Origin: Aricia agestis
Taxonomy: Eukaryota; Arthropoda; Insecta; Lepidoptera; Lycaenidae
Assembly (NCBI RefSeq): GCF_905147365.1
Contig: NC_056417.1
Location: forward strand, 11,430,501-11,494,500
DNA length: 64,000 bases
Reading direction: 5' to 3'
Shown: positions 30,501-42,500 of the stretch, piece by piece
Layout: each line of letters starts with the position of its first letter
Position numbering within the stretch: the stretch's first letter is position 1
Notes under the pieces: model-generated
Database searches by the model: none
Told to the model about the DNA's origin: nothing
What the model saw: the letters and a program-made list of their open reading frames with translations, nothing else
Position numbers and translations under genes: made by a program

Positions 30501-33500
30501 CAAACATAGTGGATCTACCACGACCTCCGTGGTTCAATGGTTAGAGTGTGTGGCAACTCAAGCCGGGGGTCGCGGGTTCGAATCCCGCCGATGGAACAAA
30601 AAGTTTTTGAAAGTTCCTGGGTCATGGATGTGTATTAAAATAATATTTCAAAAATCTTAAATGTATTAATTTATGTATAATATTATAAAAAATCCAGAAA
30701 TACATCGATGCAATGAACATTTTAGTTCTAATACGATTCAACAGATGGCGTTTTATTTTTTACTTTATTGTAACATAGAACTAATCATACTTATTAGTTA
30801 GTATGTTTTTGTTTATAGTTTTTAATACGTTAGAATATTATGTTTAATAATATAATCACTTGGTATAATAATAATCAATCTATCTTATCTTATAGAACTC
30901 CTACTGCATTTCTAATATATGTGACAAGTTGACAACAGAAGGCGCTCTGAAATAACGAAAATAGATATAGAATTAATAAAGAGATTATACGCTGTATTGC
31001 AGACAGTTTCTTCTGGGAAACAGAGCTGTATGTAAAGTTTTATCCGTGGTACTACATGCCTGCAAGTGTTCACAAAATCCTTATACATGGTGCTGATATT
31101 TGTAAGCATTTTGGCTTTATTCCAATTGGCTGTTTGAGTGAAGAAGCTTCAGAGGCAAGGAATAAAGAATTTAGAAATACTAGAGAGATGCATACTAAAA
31201 AGACGAGTCGAGCAGACTAATGAAGATTTGTTGCACAACTTTTTAATAAATTCTGATCTATATTTGTCTCACATTCGTCCAAAGTTGTCTAAAAATAAAC
31301 ACCAAGAATTTCATCCAGACACAGTCGACCTGTTGCTTGAAAGTCCTCTTTTATCAGCTGAAGATTACGAAGAAAGTGAAGTTGTGTCATTACAAGGCGA
31401 TGATAGCATTGGAGATCCACTATGTTTGTAAAGCGCGTTGCTTTAATTGATTATTATTTATTATTGTTTATTTATAAGTTTCATTTGAAATTGTTTGAGT
31501 TATTAGTGTGTGTAAAAATTTTTATTTTATTATAATTACAATAGTTTAGTCAGTAGTTAATTTAGTTTAATTTTGTTTTTGTTATCCATGTTTGTAAATA
31601 CAAATAAGTATTGTTGCTTTTTAAAAGTACATGTAATTTTTTTTTGGACAATGCCCATTGTTTTTTTTCGCCTTAAAACAATTTTTGTACAAAACTTATA
31701 AAGGATTTATTGTTACTCTTTAGGAAATCTATCAAATTGTATTTTTTTCCACACCTAAAAGGTTCGTAAAATTATTTCAACATTTTGAACCCCTCTACTG
31801 CAAAAGGCTGCACGTAAATTTTCGTAATTTTTTTTCTAAACCTTATATACCACTAGAACTTTACTTGTTTAAAAAATGAACCAGAATGACTTAGTAGTTT
31901 TTGCAAAAAATCAATTTAAAGATTCTTTCCCATACAACATTTTCGTATTTTTTTTTTTTCACCTTAAATATACATTTTTATAAAAAAACTTAATAGGGAT
32001 TTATTGTTACTCTTCTTAAAATCTATCAAATGGTATTTTTTTCCACACCAAAATCGAAGTTTTTTGCGAATGTCCACTATTTGGCGATTTCGGACCACTG
32101 TGCGGCGGTCGGCGAGTGCTGTGCAGCACAATCGTTGCTGATGTGCGATCACCTTTAGAAATTAATTATTCGTTTCTAAGAGTGGTAGTCTAATTTAAAA
32201 ATTCTTATTATTTGGCATCCGGAATTTAATAACACTCTTCATCAATTTGAAATAATAAAATGTTTTAGCCTGTTGCAGCGGGAAGCGGTATTCCTCAAGT
32301 GAAATGTTACTTAAACGGTGTGAAAGTGCCACGGGTGGTCAGAATCAAGACCCTCATTGTGAAAACAGTAGGGGTCATCACCGCAGTAGTTGGTGGACTG
32401 GCGGGAGGAAAGGTAAGTTGGATACTATTGAAAACGTTAATAGGCTACTTGACCTTTATACAATATATACCTAATTTCATTGAACAAATGTATATTTCAC
32501 CCTTATCATCAAATAAAAGCTTATGATTGATAAATAAAGTCGATTTGAAAATATTATTTTATATTTTTTAATTTGTATTGACGAAAACGCTAATTGCGAT
32601 ACTTCCGATTTGGATGTGACGTCATCACTCTAGTAATTTAATATCTTCGCTCGTAAGTTTTTTTTTTTTTTTATCTTTTTTATTTTACAGAGGCTTTTAA
32701 CACTCAGTGTCAATGTCAGCCTCATAGGTGAACACAGTGTTCCCTACAAAAGGGACAGATCCAAATAATTATATAATTTGATTGCCTCTGGGGACAACGG
32801 CTCCGAAAGTACACTGTTGATCCGTCCATTGTGCAGGCAGCCAAAGTCACCTAAGAGCCTTGATCTTAAGTTTATTTGTACATAAATAATAAGAATAAGC
32901 CTAGAAAGATTTGTAAAATACATTTTCTTGAATAATTGAAATAAAACATCAGTCATCTCCATTTATTGTTGTTGGGAAATGAAATGGCCAAAACTTTTCT
33001 CCAAAAGTTTTCAACATTACTTCTAAATGATTTCTCATTTCTTATTTAATTCTTTTCTAATTTTTTGGCACTTTTAGACTCGTATATTTAGCACATAAAA
33101 AAATTCAATAAAAAAAGTATAAAATACAAAAAAATATGACGTCACACTATGGCGGACAGTGTTTTCGGCGCCATTTAAAAGGCATATTTTTCAATCAACA
33201 TTTTTATGGGTTTCTACTGTTTAAAATATTAAGATTTTTGGTGAAAATAAATGATTAAGAAGCGATTATCATGAAGAAAAGAAGTAGGTCAAATAGCCTA
33301 TTATGTCATTGATCAGTTGAAGATATTATGTAATACTAGATGACGCCCGCAATTCCTTTGCGCCAAAATTCGTTTATCACGCGGGAACCGTACATTTTTT
33401 CAGGATAAAAAGTATGTCCTTTCCCGGGACTCGAAAGTATAGTCTATGCCAAATTTCATCAAAATCGGTTCAGCGGTTTAGGCGTAAAGAGGTAACAGAC

Positions 33501-36500
33501 AGACAGACACACTTTCGTATTTATAATATCATTATGGTTAAAAAAAATATTCGCCCTCTCAACGGTGATGATGTCCCCAGGAAGGTCCCATGATCCACAG
33601 CGGGGCGGTGGTGGCGGCGGGCATCTCGCAGGGCAAGAGCACCACCTTCAACAAGGACTTCAAAGTCTTCGAATACTTCCGCGAGGACCACGAGAAGCGG
33701 GACTTCGTTTCCGGCGGCGCGGCGGCCGGCGTCTCCGCCGCTTTTGGCGCACCCATCGGTACGTAAAGTAATAATAATAAACCATTTATTCAACATACAC
33801 ATTACACAAGAAAAAAAGAAAGTATCGTTTACATTCAGCCTCTGCCTCTAATCCTCGCGCTGCCGGAAATAGTTCCCTGAATACTGCGGCTATGATAATA
33901 CACTCAGCCCTTTTACATTATCTTGCCGCGTCAGGGCAGCGGCAGCGGCATGACGAGTGGCAGCGCGAGTATTTACATTCTCGCGCTGCCTACTTCCCTG
34001 CCGGATCCCTATCCGGCAGGGAAGTAGGCTGCGCGATCAGCGAACTGACAAAAAAATGCTGTTTACATTCAGCCCCCTGAATGTAAACAGCATTTTTTTG
34101 TCAGTTCGCTGATAACTTTGTTGTTTGTGAACCGATTTTGATGCTTATTTTTTTGTTGAATAGAAAAAATTTCAAAGGTGGTCCCATAAAAAAAAATTGT
34201 TTTATTTCTCAGTAGATTTTAAGAAAATGCTTTCAGAATGTTGATACTACGGTGCCTACCACCGGTACCACGATAGGAGAATACCGTTTAAAGTCAATTT
34301 TGTTTATTACAGGTGGTGTTTTATTTTCGCTGGAGGAAGGAACAAGTTTCTGGAATCAAGCTCTCACATGGCGGACGTTTTTTGCCACAGTTGTGTCAAC
34401 TTTCACCTTGAACTTCGCGTTGTCCGCGTACCATGGTCATCCAGGGGAATTGAGCTACCCAGGTAAAGTCTTGTGACATTGTACAGTGATAAAAGTTGCA
34501 TACTAACAATACCTAGTAGTTTATTAAATATGTCTTTATTTTATTATATGTATCTTTAATATTAATATGAATATTATAATATATTATAGTAAGACGTATG
34601 TAGTATTTTTAGCCATAAGCATTTTTTTGATTGTTTTGTTTTGTATTAATTTAAGGTTGTCTGGAAGAAACCACTTTCACAGGTTTGTATGTTTGTACAG
34701 GTTCATAATTATATTATTTTAAATTGTAATTTAGTTTTTTAATTTTTGTACAAATAAAGCATTTCCTATCTATCGCCGCCGCCGAGGCCGGCCTAGAAAA
34801 AGATGGCGTGATGAGCTGGAGGCATACCAGCCAGGCTGGCCAGCGGTGGCGCAGGAGAGAGACAGATGGAAGTCTTTGGGGGAGGCCTTTGCCCAGTAGT
34901 GGCTTTAGGCTTATCTATACTATAATATTATAATTGGGAAGAGTTTGTTTGTTTGTTTGAACGCGTTAATCTCAGGAACTACTGGTCCGATTTGAAAAAT
35001 TCTTTCAGTGTTAGTTAGCCCATTTATCGAGGAAGGCTATAGGCGCGGAACGTTATATTTCGCGTGGTCACGACATCACGCGTAAACTGGACCCATTTTG
35101 CTGAAATTTGGTATAAAGATAATTTGAGTCCTGGAAAAGAACAAAGGATACATTTTGTCCCCGAAAAATGTACGGTTACTGCACAATATACTTTTATGAT
35201 TTGCGCGTAAACTATTCAATCTATTTTGATGGAATTTGGTATGGAGATACTTTGAGTCTCGGGAAAGGACAAGGAATACTAATTTTGTCCCGGAAAATGT
35301 ACGGTTCCCGCACAATAAACTTTTATGATTATCGCCTAAACTATTCAATCTATTTTGATGAAATTTGGTATGCCAATACTTTCAGTCTTGGGAAAGGAAA
35401 AGGGATACTTTTTATCCCGGAAAATATACGGTTCCCGCACAATAAACTTTTATGATTCTCGCCTAAACTATTTAATCTATTTTGATGAAATTTGGCATGG
35501 AGATTGAAGATACTAATTTGAATCTGGGACAAGGAATGTTTTTTGTCCCGGAAAAATATGCGGTTCCCACACAATATAGGTTTCTGATTTGCGCGTAAAC
35601 GACTCAATTGATCTATGGGAACAACTATAAACTAAAGTCCACGCGGACGAAGTCGCGGGCAACAGCTAGTAATAATAATAATAATAATAATCTATCTACC
35701 TCCAATAGCATAAAATGGCAAAAACTTTCGGTCTGAGGGCCTAGACAAGTGGCAAGCGATTATCGTAAACGCCAACAAAATGTATGGGATTTGACATTAG
35801 TATTCGCTAGCGAAGCGATGACTTATGTCAAATCGCATACATTTTATTGGCGTTTACGATAATCGCTTGCTACTTGTCTATTAGGGCTGATCAGTATACA
35901 ACCACCAATAGCGTGTTCCTTTGCGCGCCCATCCCCCCCGCTCAATCCTTGCCTCTCTACCCACTCCACCCATACCTAAAAATGTTACACTCCACACTCC
36001 ATTCTCTTTCTATTTTAACATATTTTCCATCGATTTGCCCTACCAAAGAGATACAAAAATGTAATGCACTGCGCATTATCTTTTCACTTTTACATTACCA
36101 TCTCTATATATTATATCTGTTTCATTCGCTCAGTGATCACGTTTTCACAGAAACGCGATAACAATATTTTAAATCTCACTGGAATGAAAGAGGCAACTAG
36201 CTTTTTATCTTCGTTATTAAATTGAAAACCTTTATACATTGTCAGGTTTATTGAATCTGGGCAAGATGGAGCCGTTCCCGTTCGAGTTCTACGAGCTGCC
36301 CGTGTTTATGCTGTTCGGCGTGGTGGGCGGGGCGCTCGGCGCGCTGTGGAACTACATCAACTATAGACTCTCTGTCTTCAGATTAAGGTTGGTTTTGCCT
36401 TGACGTGGGCGGGGCGCTCGGTGCGCTGTGGAACTACATCAATAATTATAGACTTTTTATATTTAAATGGAATCAGAACTGTAACAAGCGACTGGCGAGC

Positions 36501-39500
36501 GGATTTAGGACGGAGAGGACGCGCAGCGTATTATACATCGGGGACACGTCGCGGCTTCGCACCGAAGACATCGCGGGCACGCGGCGGATACGTAACGTTT
36601 TTATCGCGTTTACTAGTTGCGTGTTCGCCATGTATTTGCAGTGAATTCGGGGCGGGTTCGTTGCCCCTCCGCGACGTATTCGTTGCGTGCTCGTCCCGCC
36701 CCGAAGCCGCTCGCTATCCGCTGGCATGATAAGCCCCGGCCGGCAGCACTCAGACATTTAATGCTTATTTAACTATAATTTTATGAATATATTTTTATAC
36801 GTAGATACGTGCGATCACGCTGGCTGCGCGTGGCGGAGGCGTGTCTAGTGGCGGGCGCGAGCGCGACGTGCGGCTTCCTCATGATGTTCCTGCTCAACGA
36901 CTGCCGCCCGCTCGGCGAGGACCCCACCAAAGTGCCGCTGCAGGTGAGATGTAATAATGAATCTATTATTTGCACTTAAAACATAAAAATAGTACATACA
37001 TACAAAGTGCCAAAAAAGTCATGAAAAAATATAAATTATTATTAAAATGTGCAAAATGGCGGCCATAACGCTTAAGAGCGCGTTCAGAGATGCGGATGCA
37101 GCGCGCGTCACTTGTTTTAACAAACGCCATAACGTACTCGCAGAAACGCGTACGTCTGATCCCACTCTAAGAGCCAGTCCACACGGCGCGTTACGTCAGC
37201 GTTGCGTCGACGCAGCGCTGCCGTTTGACGCATAGCCGGCCACACGGGCGCTGCGTCATCGCAGCGTTGTTACGAAGCAGTATTACCTAACGTCAACAGC
37301 CCCCCCCCCCCAGCCACTGGCTTCGTCTTGGGGGCTGCTGTCCGTCATGTGTGTGTTGCGGTTATGGAGGACGCCTATGAATCATCTCTGATAGTATTTT
37401 GTATTGGTTAGCCTCAAAAACTATATGCTTACAGCTATACTGCGCTGACGGGGAGTACAACGCTTTAGCCGCTCTCTGGTTCCAAACCCCTGAAGCATCA
37501 GTACGCTCACTCCTCCACGACCCATTAGGCAGCTACCGGCCCACATCCCTGCTGGTGTTCGTGCTAGCCTACTTCCTCCTCTCCACGTGGACCTTCGGCC
37601 TGGCCGTCTCCAGCGGCCTGTTCATCCCCAACCTGCTGACTGGAGCCGCCTGGGGACGACTCCTCGCGATACTGATACAGTACACCCTGCCGTCTAATGT
37701 GAGTGAATTTATATGATCGTTAAATGTGTTTAGTAACCGCTCATCTCGAGAACTGCTGCACTGATTTCGCAATTTTTTTCCTCGGCGGGGTACGAACCCG
37801 CAGCCTGCGGCTACTCGCACGACTACTGAGCCACAGCGTCTGGCAAACGTTGTTTTGCCATATAAATATAAAGTGAGACAATAGTTTCAGTCGTTTTTCG
37901 TCACGCTGATCTCAGATATACTTTGATAGGCGCGATTCACGCGGTGACAAATGACAATTTTGACGTTTGAACTTTCTAAAAATCTATTTATAAAGTATAA
38001 ACCTCAAAATATTGACATAACAACAATTGTGTTTTAAAAAATTCAAACGTCAAAACTGTGACCACAAGCAATGAAGTTAATGTTTATAGTCTGTCAAGAA
38101 AGTGAAAAAATTAAAAAGTGGCAACATCGTTGTGTCATCCCTTTTTTCTTAGATTGGTTTGAAAGGGATGACACTACGATGTTGCCACTTTTTAATTTCT
38201 TCACTTTCTTGAGAGACTATAGTTAAATAATAAGGATGCTAATATTTATCACCTTTTTTTCACAGAGTATAAACCCGGCCAAGTACGCGTTAATTGGAGC
38301 CGCGGCTCAACTCGGCGGCGTCGTACGAATGACGATATCGCTCGCAGTTATCATTATAGAGACAACGGGACAGATCTCTAATGCGCTACCCATCATTGTC
38401 ACCCTCGTCGTCGCGAAGTGGACCGGGGATTTCTTCAATGAGGTACGACACAGACACATCTCGCATGTACCATTGAAGCTACTTCATTTGGTCGCGTTAA
38501 GGGTCAATTTATACTAGCGCAGAGTCGAAGCGAATCGAAGCGCGTCGAAGCGTCAAATTCACCAGCGGGGCTAAAATGGTCGCATTTAGCAATTCCTCTC
38601 AATCAATTCAGCAAATGAATTGTCAAAACTGTCAAACTGACAAATGTCAAATTAGTACGAATTACTACAGACCGACAAGGCTTTTTATGAGTTATGAACG
38701 TGAGCGGGAACGCTTCACTTAAGCAGAACTGTCATAAAATGACGTTTTTGTATGATGGCAGCATTAGTTCCTTTTTTCGCCACGTTCATATAAAGCCTTG
38801 TCAATCTGTAGACATGAATTGCAAGCAGAGTGACCATTTTGCAATTTTAAGAAAGTGAATCATGTTACGATTCATATAATGATTCTACAAAGCGACCATT
38901 TTAGCCCCACAGGTCGAACGAGTGCGCGCGAATTCGCCAGAATGCCTACAGTGATGACGCGTAGATTCGCTTGTAGGCGCATGGATGCGCGAGAATGCGC
39001 GCGCACCAAAAAGCGTTGGTCAAGCGAATTTGCACGAGTGCACGCCAATGCGCGCGCCTTTTTAAATTCTCAGAATTATTTTTGCGTTAATGGTTTGGAG
39101 TTAAGGTTGAATTTGGTATGTTCAGTTTTGATAATTCGCTTCGATGCGCTTCGACTCTGCGCTAGTACAAATTGACCCTAAGTCAAACCCATCCGACCGA
39201 TCACAGCTAAGATTCATAAACCGACCAAATGACGTAGGTCCGTCAACTGACTAAAATTACTCCTGCGTAACTGGCCTGGTTTCAATGAAACCGGCCACCG
39301 TCACCGAAACCGGTACGGGAGTTATTGTTATTTATGTGTACACTAGCGACCCGCCCCGGCTTCGCACGGGTATAAAATATATTAAAGCCTATGTGACTCA
39401 CTGAAGAAATGATACAATCGATTCAGTAGTTTTTAATTATATTCATTACTACCCGTGGCCCATATTGGTCGGTACCGCCGCAAAAGCTACGTCCCGTAAT

Positions 39501-42500
39501 TTTTTAATCTTTAATATTTTCTAAAATATTTATTTAAATCATATTCTGTACAGGACAATATAGATCTACTATTTAATGAATGTTATTATACTTATAAACC
39601 TTCCTCTTGAATCACTCTATCTATTAAAGAAAACCGCATTAAAAATCCGTTGCGTAGTTTTGAAGATCAAAGGGACATGAGGGAAAAAAGCGACTTTGTT
39701 TTATAATATGTAGTGATGACACTAATAAGTGTATGTGTGTCAGGGTATCTACGACATCCACATCCAGCTGGCGGGCGTGCCGCTGTTGGGGTGGGAGGCG
39801 CCGCCGCTAGCGCACACCGTCTACGCCTCACAGGTACTGTCTAAAGGTACAAGTTGGAAGCCGACCACATGTCGTCGCGACACGTCATTTCTATGTATTT
39901 TTAGCTTGCTAGCTTCATGTCGCTAGCTGCGCAGGGCATTTCATAGAAATACATACAAACCAGTAGTGTCGCGACGACACGTCGTCTGCGGTTGCTTAAT
40001 GTCGTCCGCTGCCAACCGGCACCTTTACTTACACATTGAAAACACCTTAAGAGGGCAACCTATGCCAGAAAAAAAATCGGTTTTCACCCGCGCACTTCAT
40101 ACCCCCCGCACTCGCCCAACGCATTCAAAATGTCACCACGGCTATAAATTTGTGTAATTATTCTCGTAACCACTTTTTGTACGAACGTAGTATAACCAAA
40201 TATATCAGATAAAATTTTGAGAAGTTCGAGTCACATTTTCCACCTGTACTTTGAGAATAAAATTAATACTTTTTAGTTTTTGCCTTATACACTAGTAATA
40301 CTTTATGTTATGTTTATTTATCGAAATCGAATAGGCTCTGACACTACTGGGTCGATTCTGCTGTAGTTGTTACAAAAATATTATAACTTTACTAGCTGTC
40401 CCGGCAAACGTTTCTTTGCGATATAAAGTATTTCGCCCGTATTATTTTATTGCAGGGACTAAATAAGTATGTTACCATGGCAACGTACATCGCTATCCCG
40501 TCGCACAAACAATGGTCGCCGTCAGTCTCGAGTTGTAACAATTTACTATTATTTATTCAACAAATGCACTTATCAATATAATAAGTACCCAGTAGCCGAT
40601 TCTCAGACCCACTGAATATGCATATTATAAAATTTGGTTAAAATTAGCAAAGTGTTATTAGGAAGCAGTCTTAACGTCAACACCCCCTCCTGCTGGGGGC
40701 TGCTGTCCGTCATGTGTGCGTTGCGACGACGCAGCGCGCCGTGTGGACCGGCTCTTAGTATGCTTGTGTATAATTTTGTGACAATTAATAGTTATTATTA
40801 TTTTTATAAAGGTGATGTCACACCCCGCCGTGATTCTGCGTACGGTGGAGAGGGTTGGCGACCTGGTGACTATACTCCAGATGTTCACACACAACGGCTT
40901 CCCCGTCGTCGACCCGACGTCCGAGGATGATGAAGTAAGTTAAACATCTCATCATTTTTAACCTGGCCCCGCCAAAAAGAGAGGTGTTATAACTTTATAA
41001 GTTTGTTTGCGTGCGTAAAACTAATTAATCGAAACGACTGGGCCGATTGTGATCAAGTTTTTTTTGTTTTAAAAATTACCATGTCGAGGGTTTTCTTTAG
41101 CAATAGTTAATCATCTTCAGCCCGCTCAGTGCTGAAAAATTTGCGTTTATCTAGTTTATGAACTTTTGTAAGTACATACGATCAGGAAGTTGATTCATAG
41201 GCAGATGGCGGACCTACGTAATTAGGTCGCGGTCGTCAAACTCAGCCGACAGATCACGAGTTGCATTGAACCATAAAGTTAATATACCTAGCGGAATAGA
41301 GAAACAAAGGCCTGAGCAAAAGAGATGTCACTATCAGTAACACTACGTGGTAAAAAGAGACGTGTGATACAAAGGCCGCCAATTCAAACTATTTCTGTTT
41401 TTGTAACATGTGTAAATTGATCTATTTTGTTTGTTTGAATAAAGAGTTTTTTATTTATTTATTATACATGACAGCAGCACTCTTTTTTTGACGTACAGTC
41501 GGCACGTGCCACACGTTGACAATTTAATCTCATAGAAATCATGTTCAATCATGCTTGTATAAGTGTATACGTACACATATTTTTACACACAGATGAAACC
41601 AATTTCGGTTTCGTTTGACAGCTCGAGATTGTTGCTCTATTCCACTAGGTATATTAACTTTATGCATTGAACTTACATAATCCGACTAAATGACGTATCA
41701 CGTATAGCCTGTCAAGAAAGTCACGACAGGCGGGAAAATTTTCTAAACGTTTTTCACGCTTAAAAGGTGTATTTTTTTCTTTGTATTTTCATAGATAACG
41801 CTCATTACATTTTAAATATTGTCACCTTTCACATTTGTATCTCGAATTAATAAAGTTCTCATATTTTCTATTTCATTTAAAAATTTTCCCACCTTTCATC
41901 ACTTTCTTGACAGACTATAGGTCCGTCAACACTCAACTGCCTATGAATCAATTTCTTCGACGGGACAATTATTATCTCATGAGGCCGTCCATTAATTATG
42001 TGATGTTTTTGGGTATTTTTTTTACTGATTACTTTTATATTAGGAGTAGTTTTTTTTTCATTTAACATTATCATAATGAGAATTGCTTTTCAGTCCGAAG
42101 TGCCAAAGTACAAACGCCTCCGAGGATTAATACTACGCTCCCAGCTGATAGTTCTGCTACAGAACAAAGTGTTCAACGAGAACCCCAACATCGACTGGTC
42201 TGATGTAAACATCAACATGTTTAGAAAGGAGTACCCCAGGTATCCGGATGTCATGGAAGTGTTTAAAGATGTAAGTGGGTGAAGTGGGTAACTATTTAAA
42301 AATGTTTCTTGTGCATCCTCCATGCCTTTAAGACCGGGAAAATGGATGGAAATCAAAGAAGTGTGGATTTTTGGTATAGCCAGATAATAAAGTATGTAAG
42401 TTACAGTCTGTCAAGAAAGTGAAGAAATTAAAAAGTGGCAACATCGTAGTGTCATCCCTTTTTTCTTCGATTGATTTGAAAGGGATGACACTACGATGTT

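Larger units (their letters stand above)
29543..32102 (+). mobile_element. Transib-type (RAG1-like) transposon, rearranged into a foldback
   Basis: Left end CACAGTGGTCCGAAATCGC and right end (reverse complement) match over about 58 bp with few mismatches. The termini equal the CACAGTG heptamer of RAG recombination signals. CGGCG flanks both sides (29537-29541 and 32103-32107), a candidate 5-bp GC-rich duplication with one extra base on the left. Left 29543-30508 is an inverted copy of the 3' part (31423-32102), enlarged by repeats of about 290 bp starting near 29634, 29919 and 30213. The interior holds a transposase remnant and a SINE. It lies in ClC-b intron 4. Confidence 0.75.
41187..41965. 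mobile_element. Outer MITE of a three-layer nest
   Basis: Left TTGATTCATAGGCAGATGGC and GGACCTACGT; right ACGTA, GGTCCGTCAAC and CTGCCTATGAATCAATTTC. Interrupted by the elements at 41287 and 41703. Related single arms occur at 14660-14800 and 39181-39250. Confidence 0.8.

Noticed and set aside
31138..31431. 97-codon ORF as a host gene
   Set aside because: It is the second half of a frameshifted transposase fragment inside an element with clear inverted ends.
32690..32960. Possible coding remnant (GAGGCTTTTAACACTCAGTG region)
   Set aside because: No open frame with recognisable protein; left as unclassified intron sequence.
35080..35590. CRISPR-like direct repeats
   Set aside because: Head-to-tail units of about 118 bp without spacers in an insect genome; a tandem array in a transposon.
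36400..36729. Plus-strand open frame of 109 codons after ClC-b exon 8
   Set aside because: Made of a duplicated exon fragment and a GC-rich repeat; the reading frame does not match the exon's own frame.
38855..39175. Plus-strand open frame of 106 codons
   Set aside because: Lies inside the TAA-flanked MITE at 38501-39178; composition-driven.
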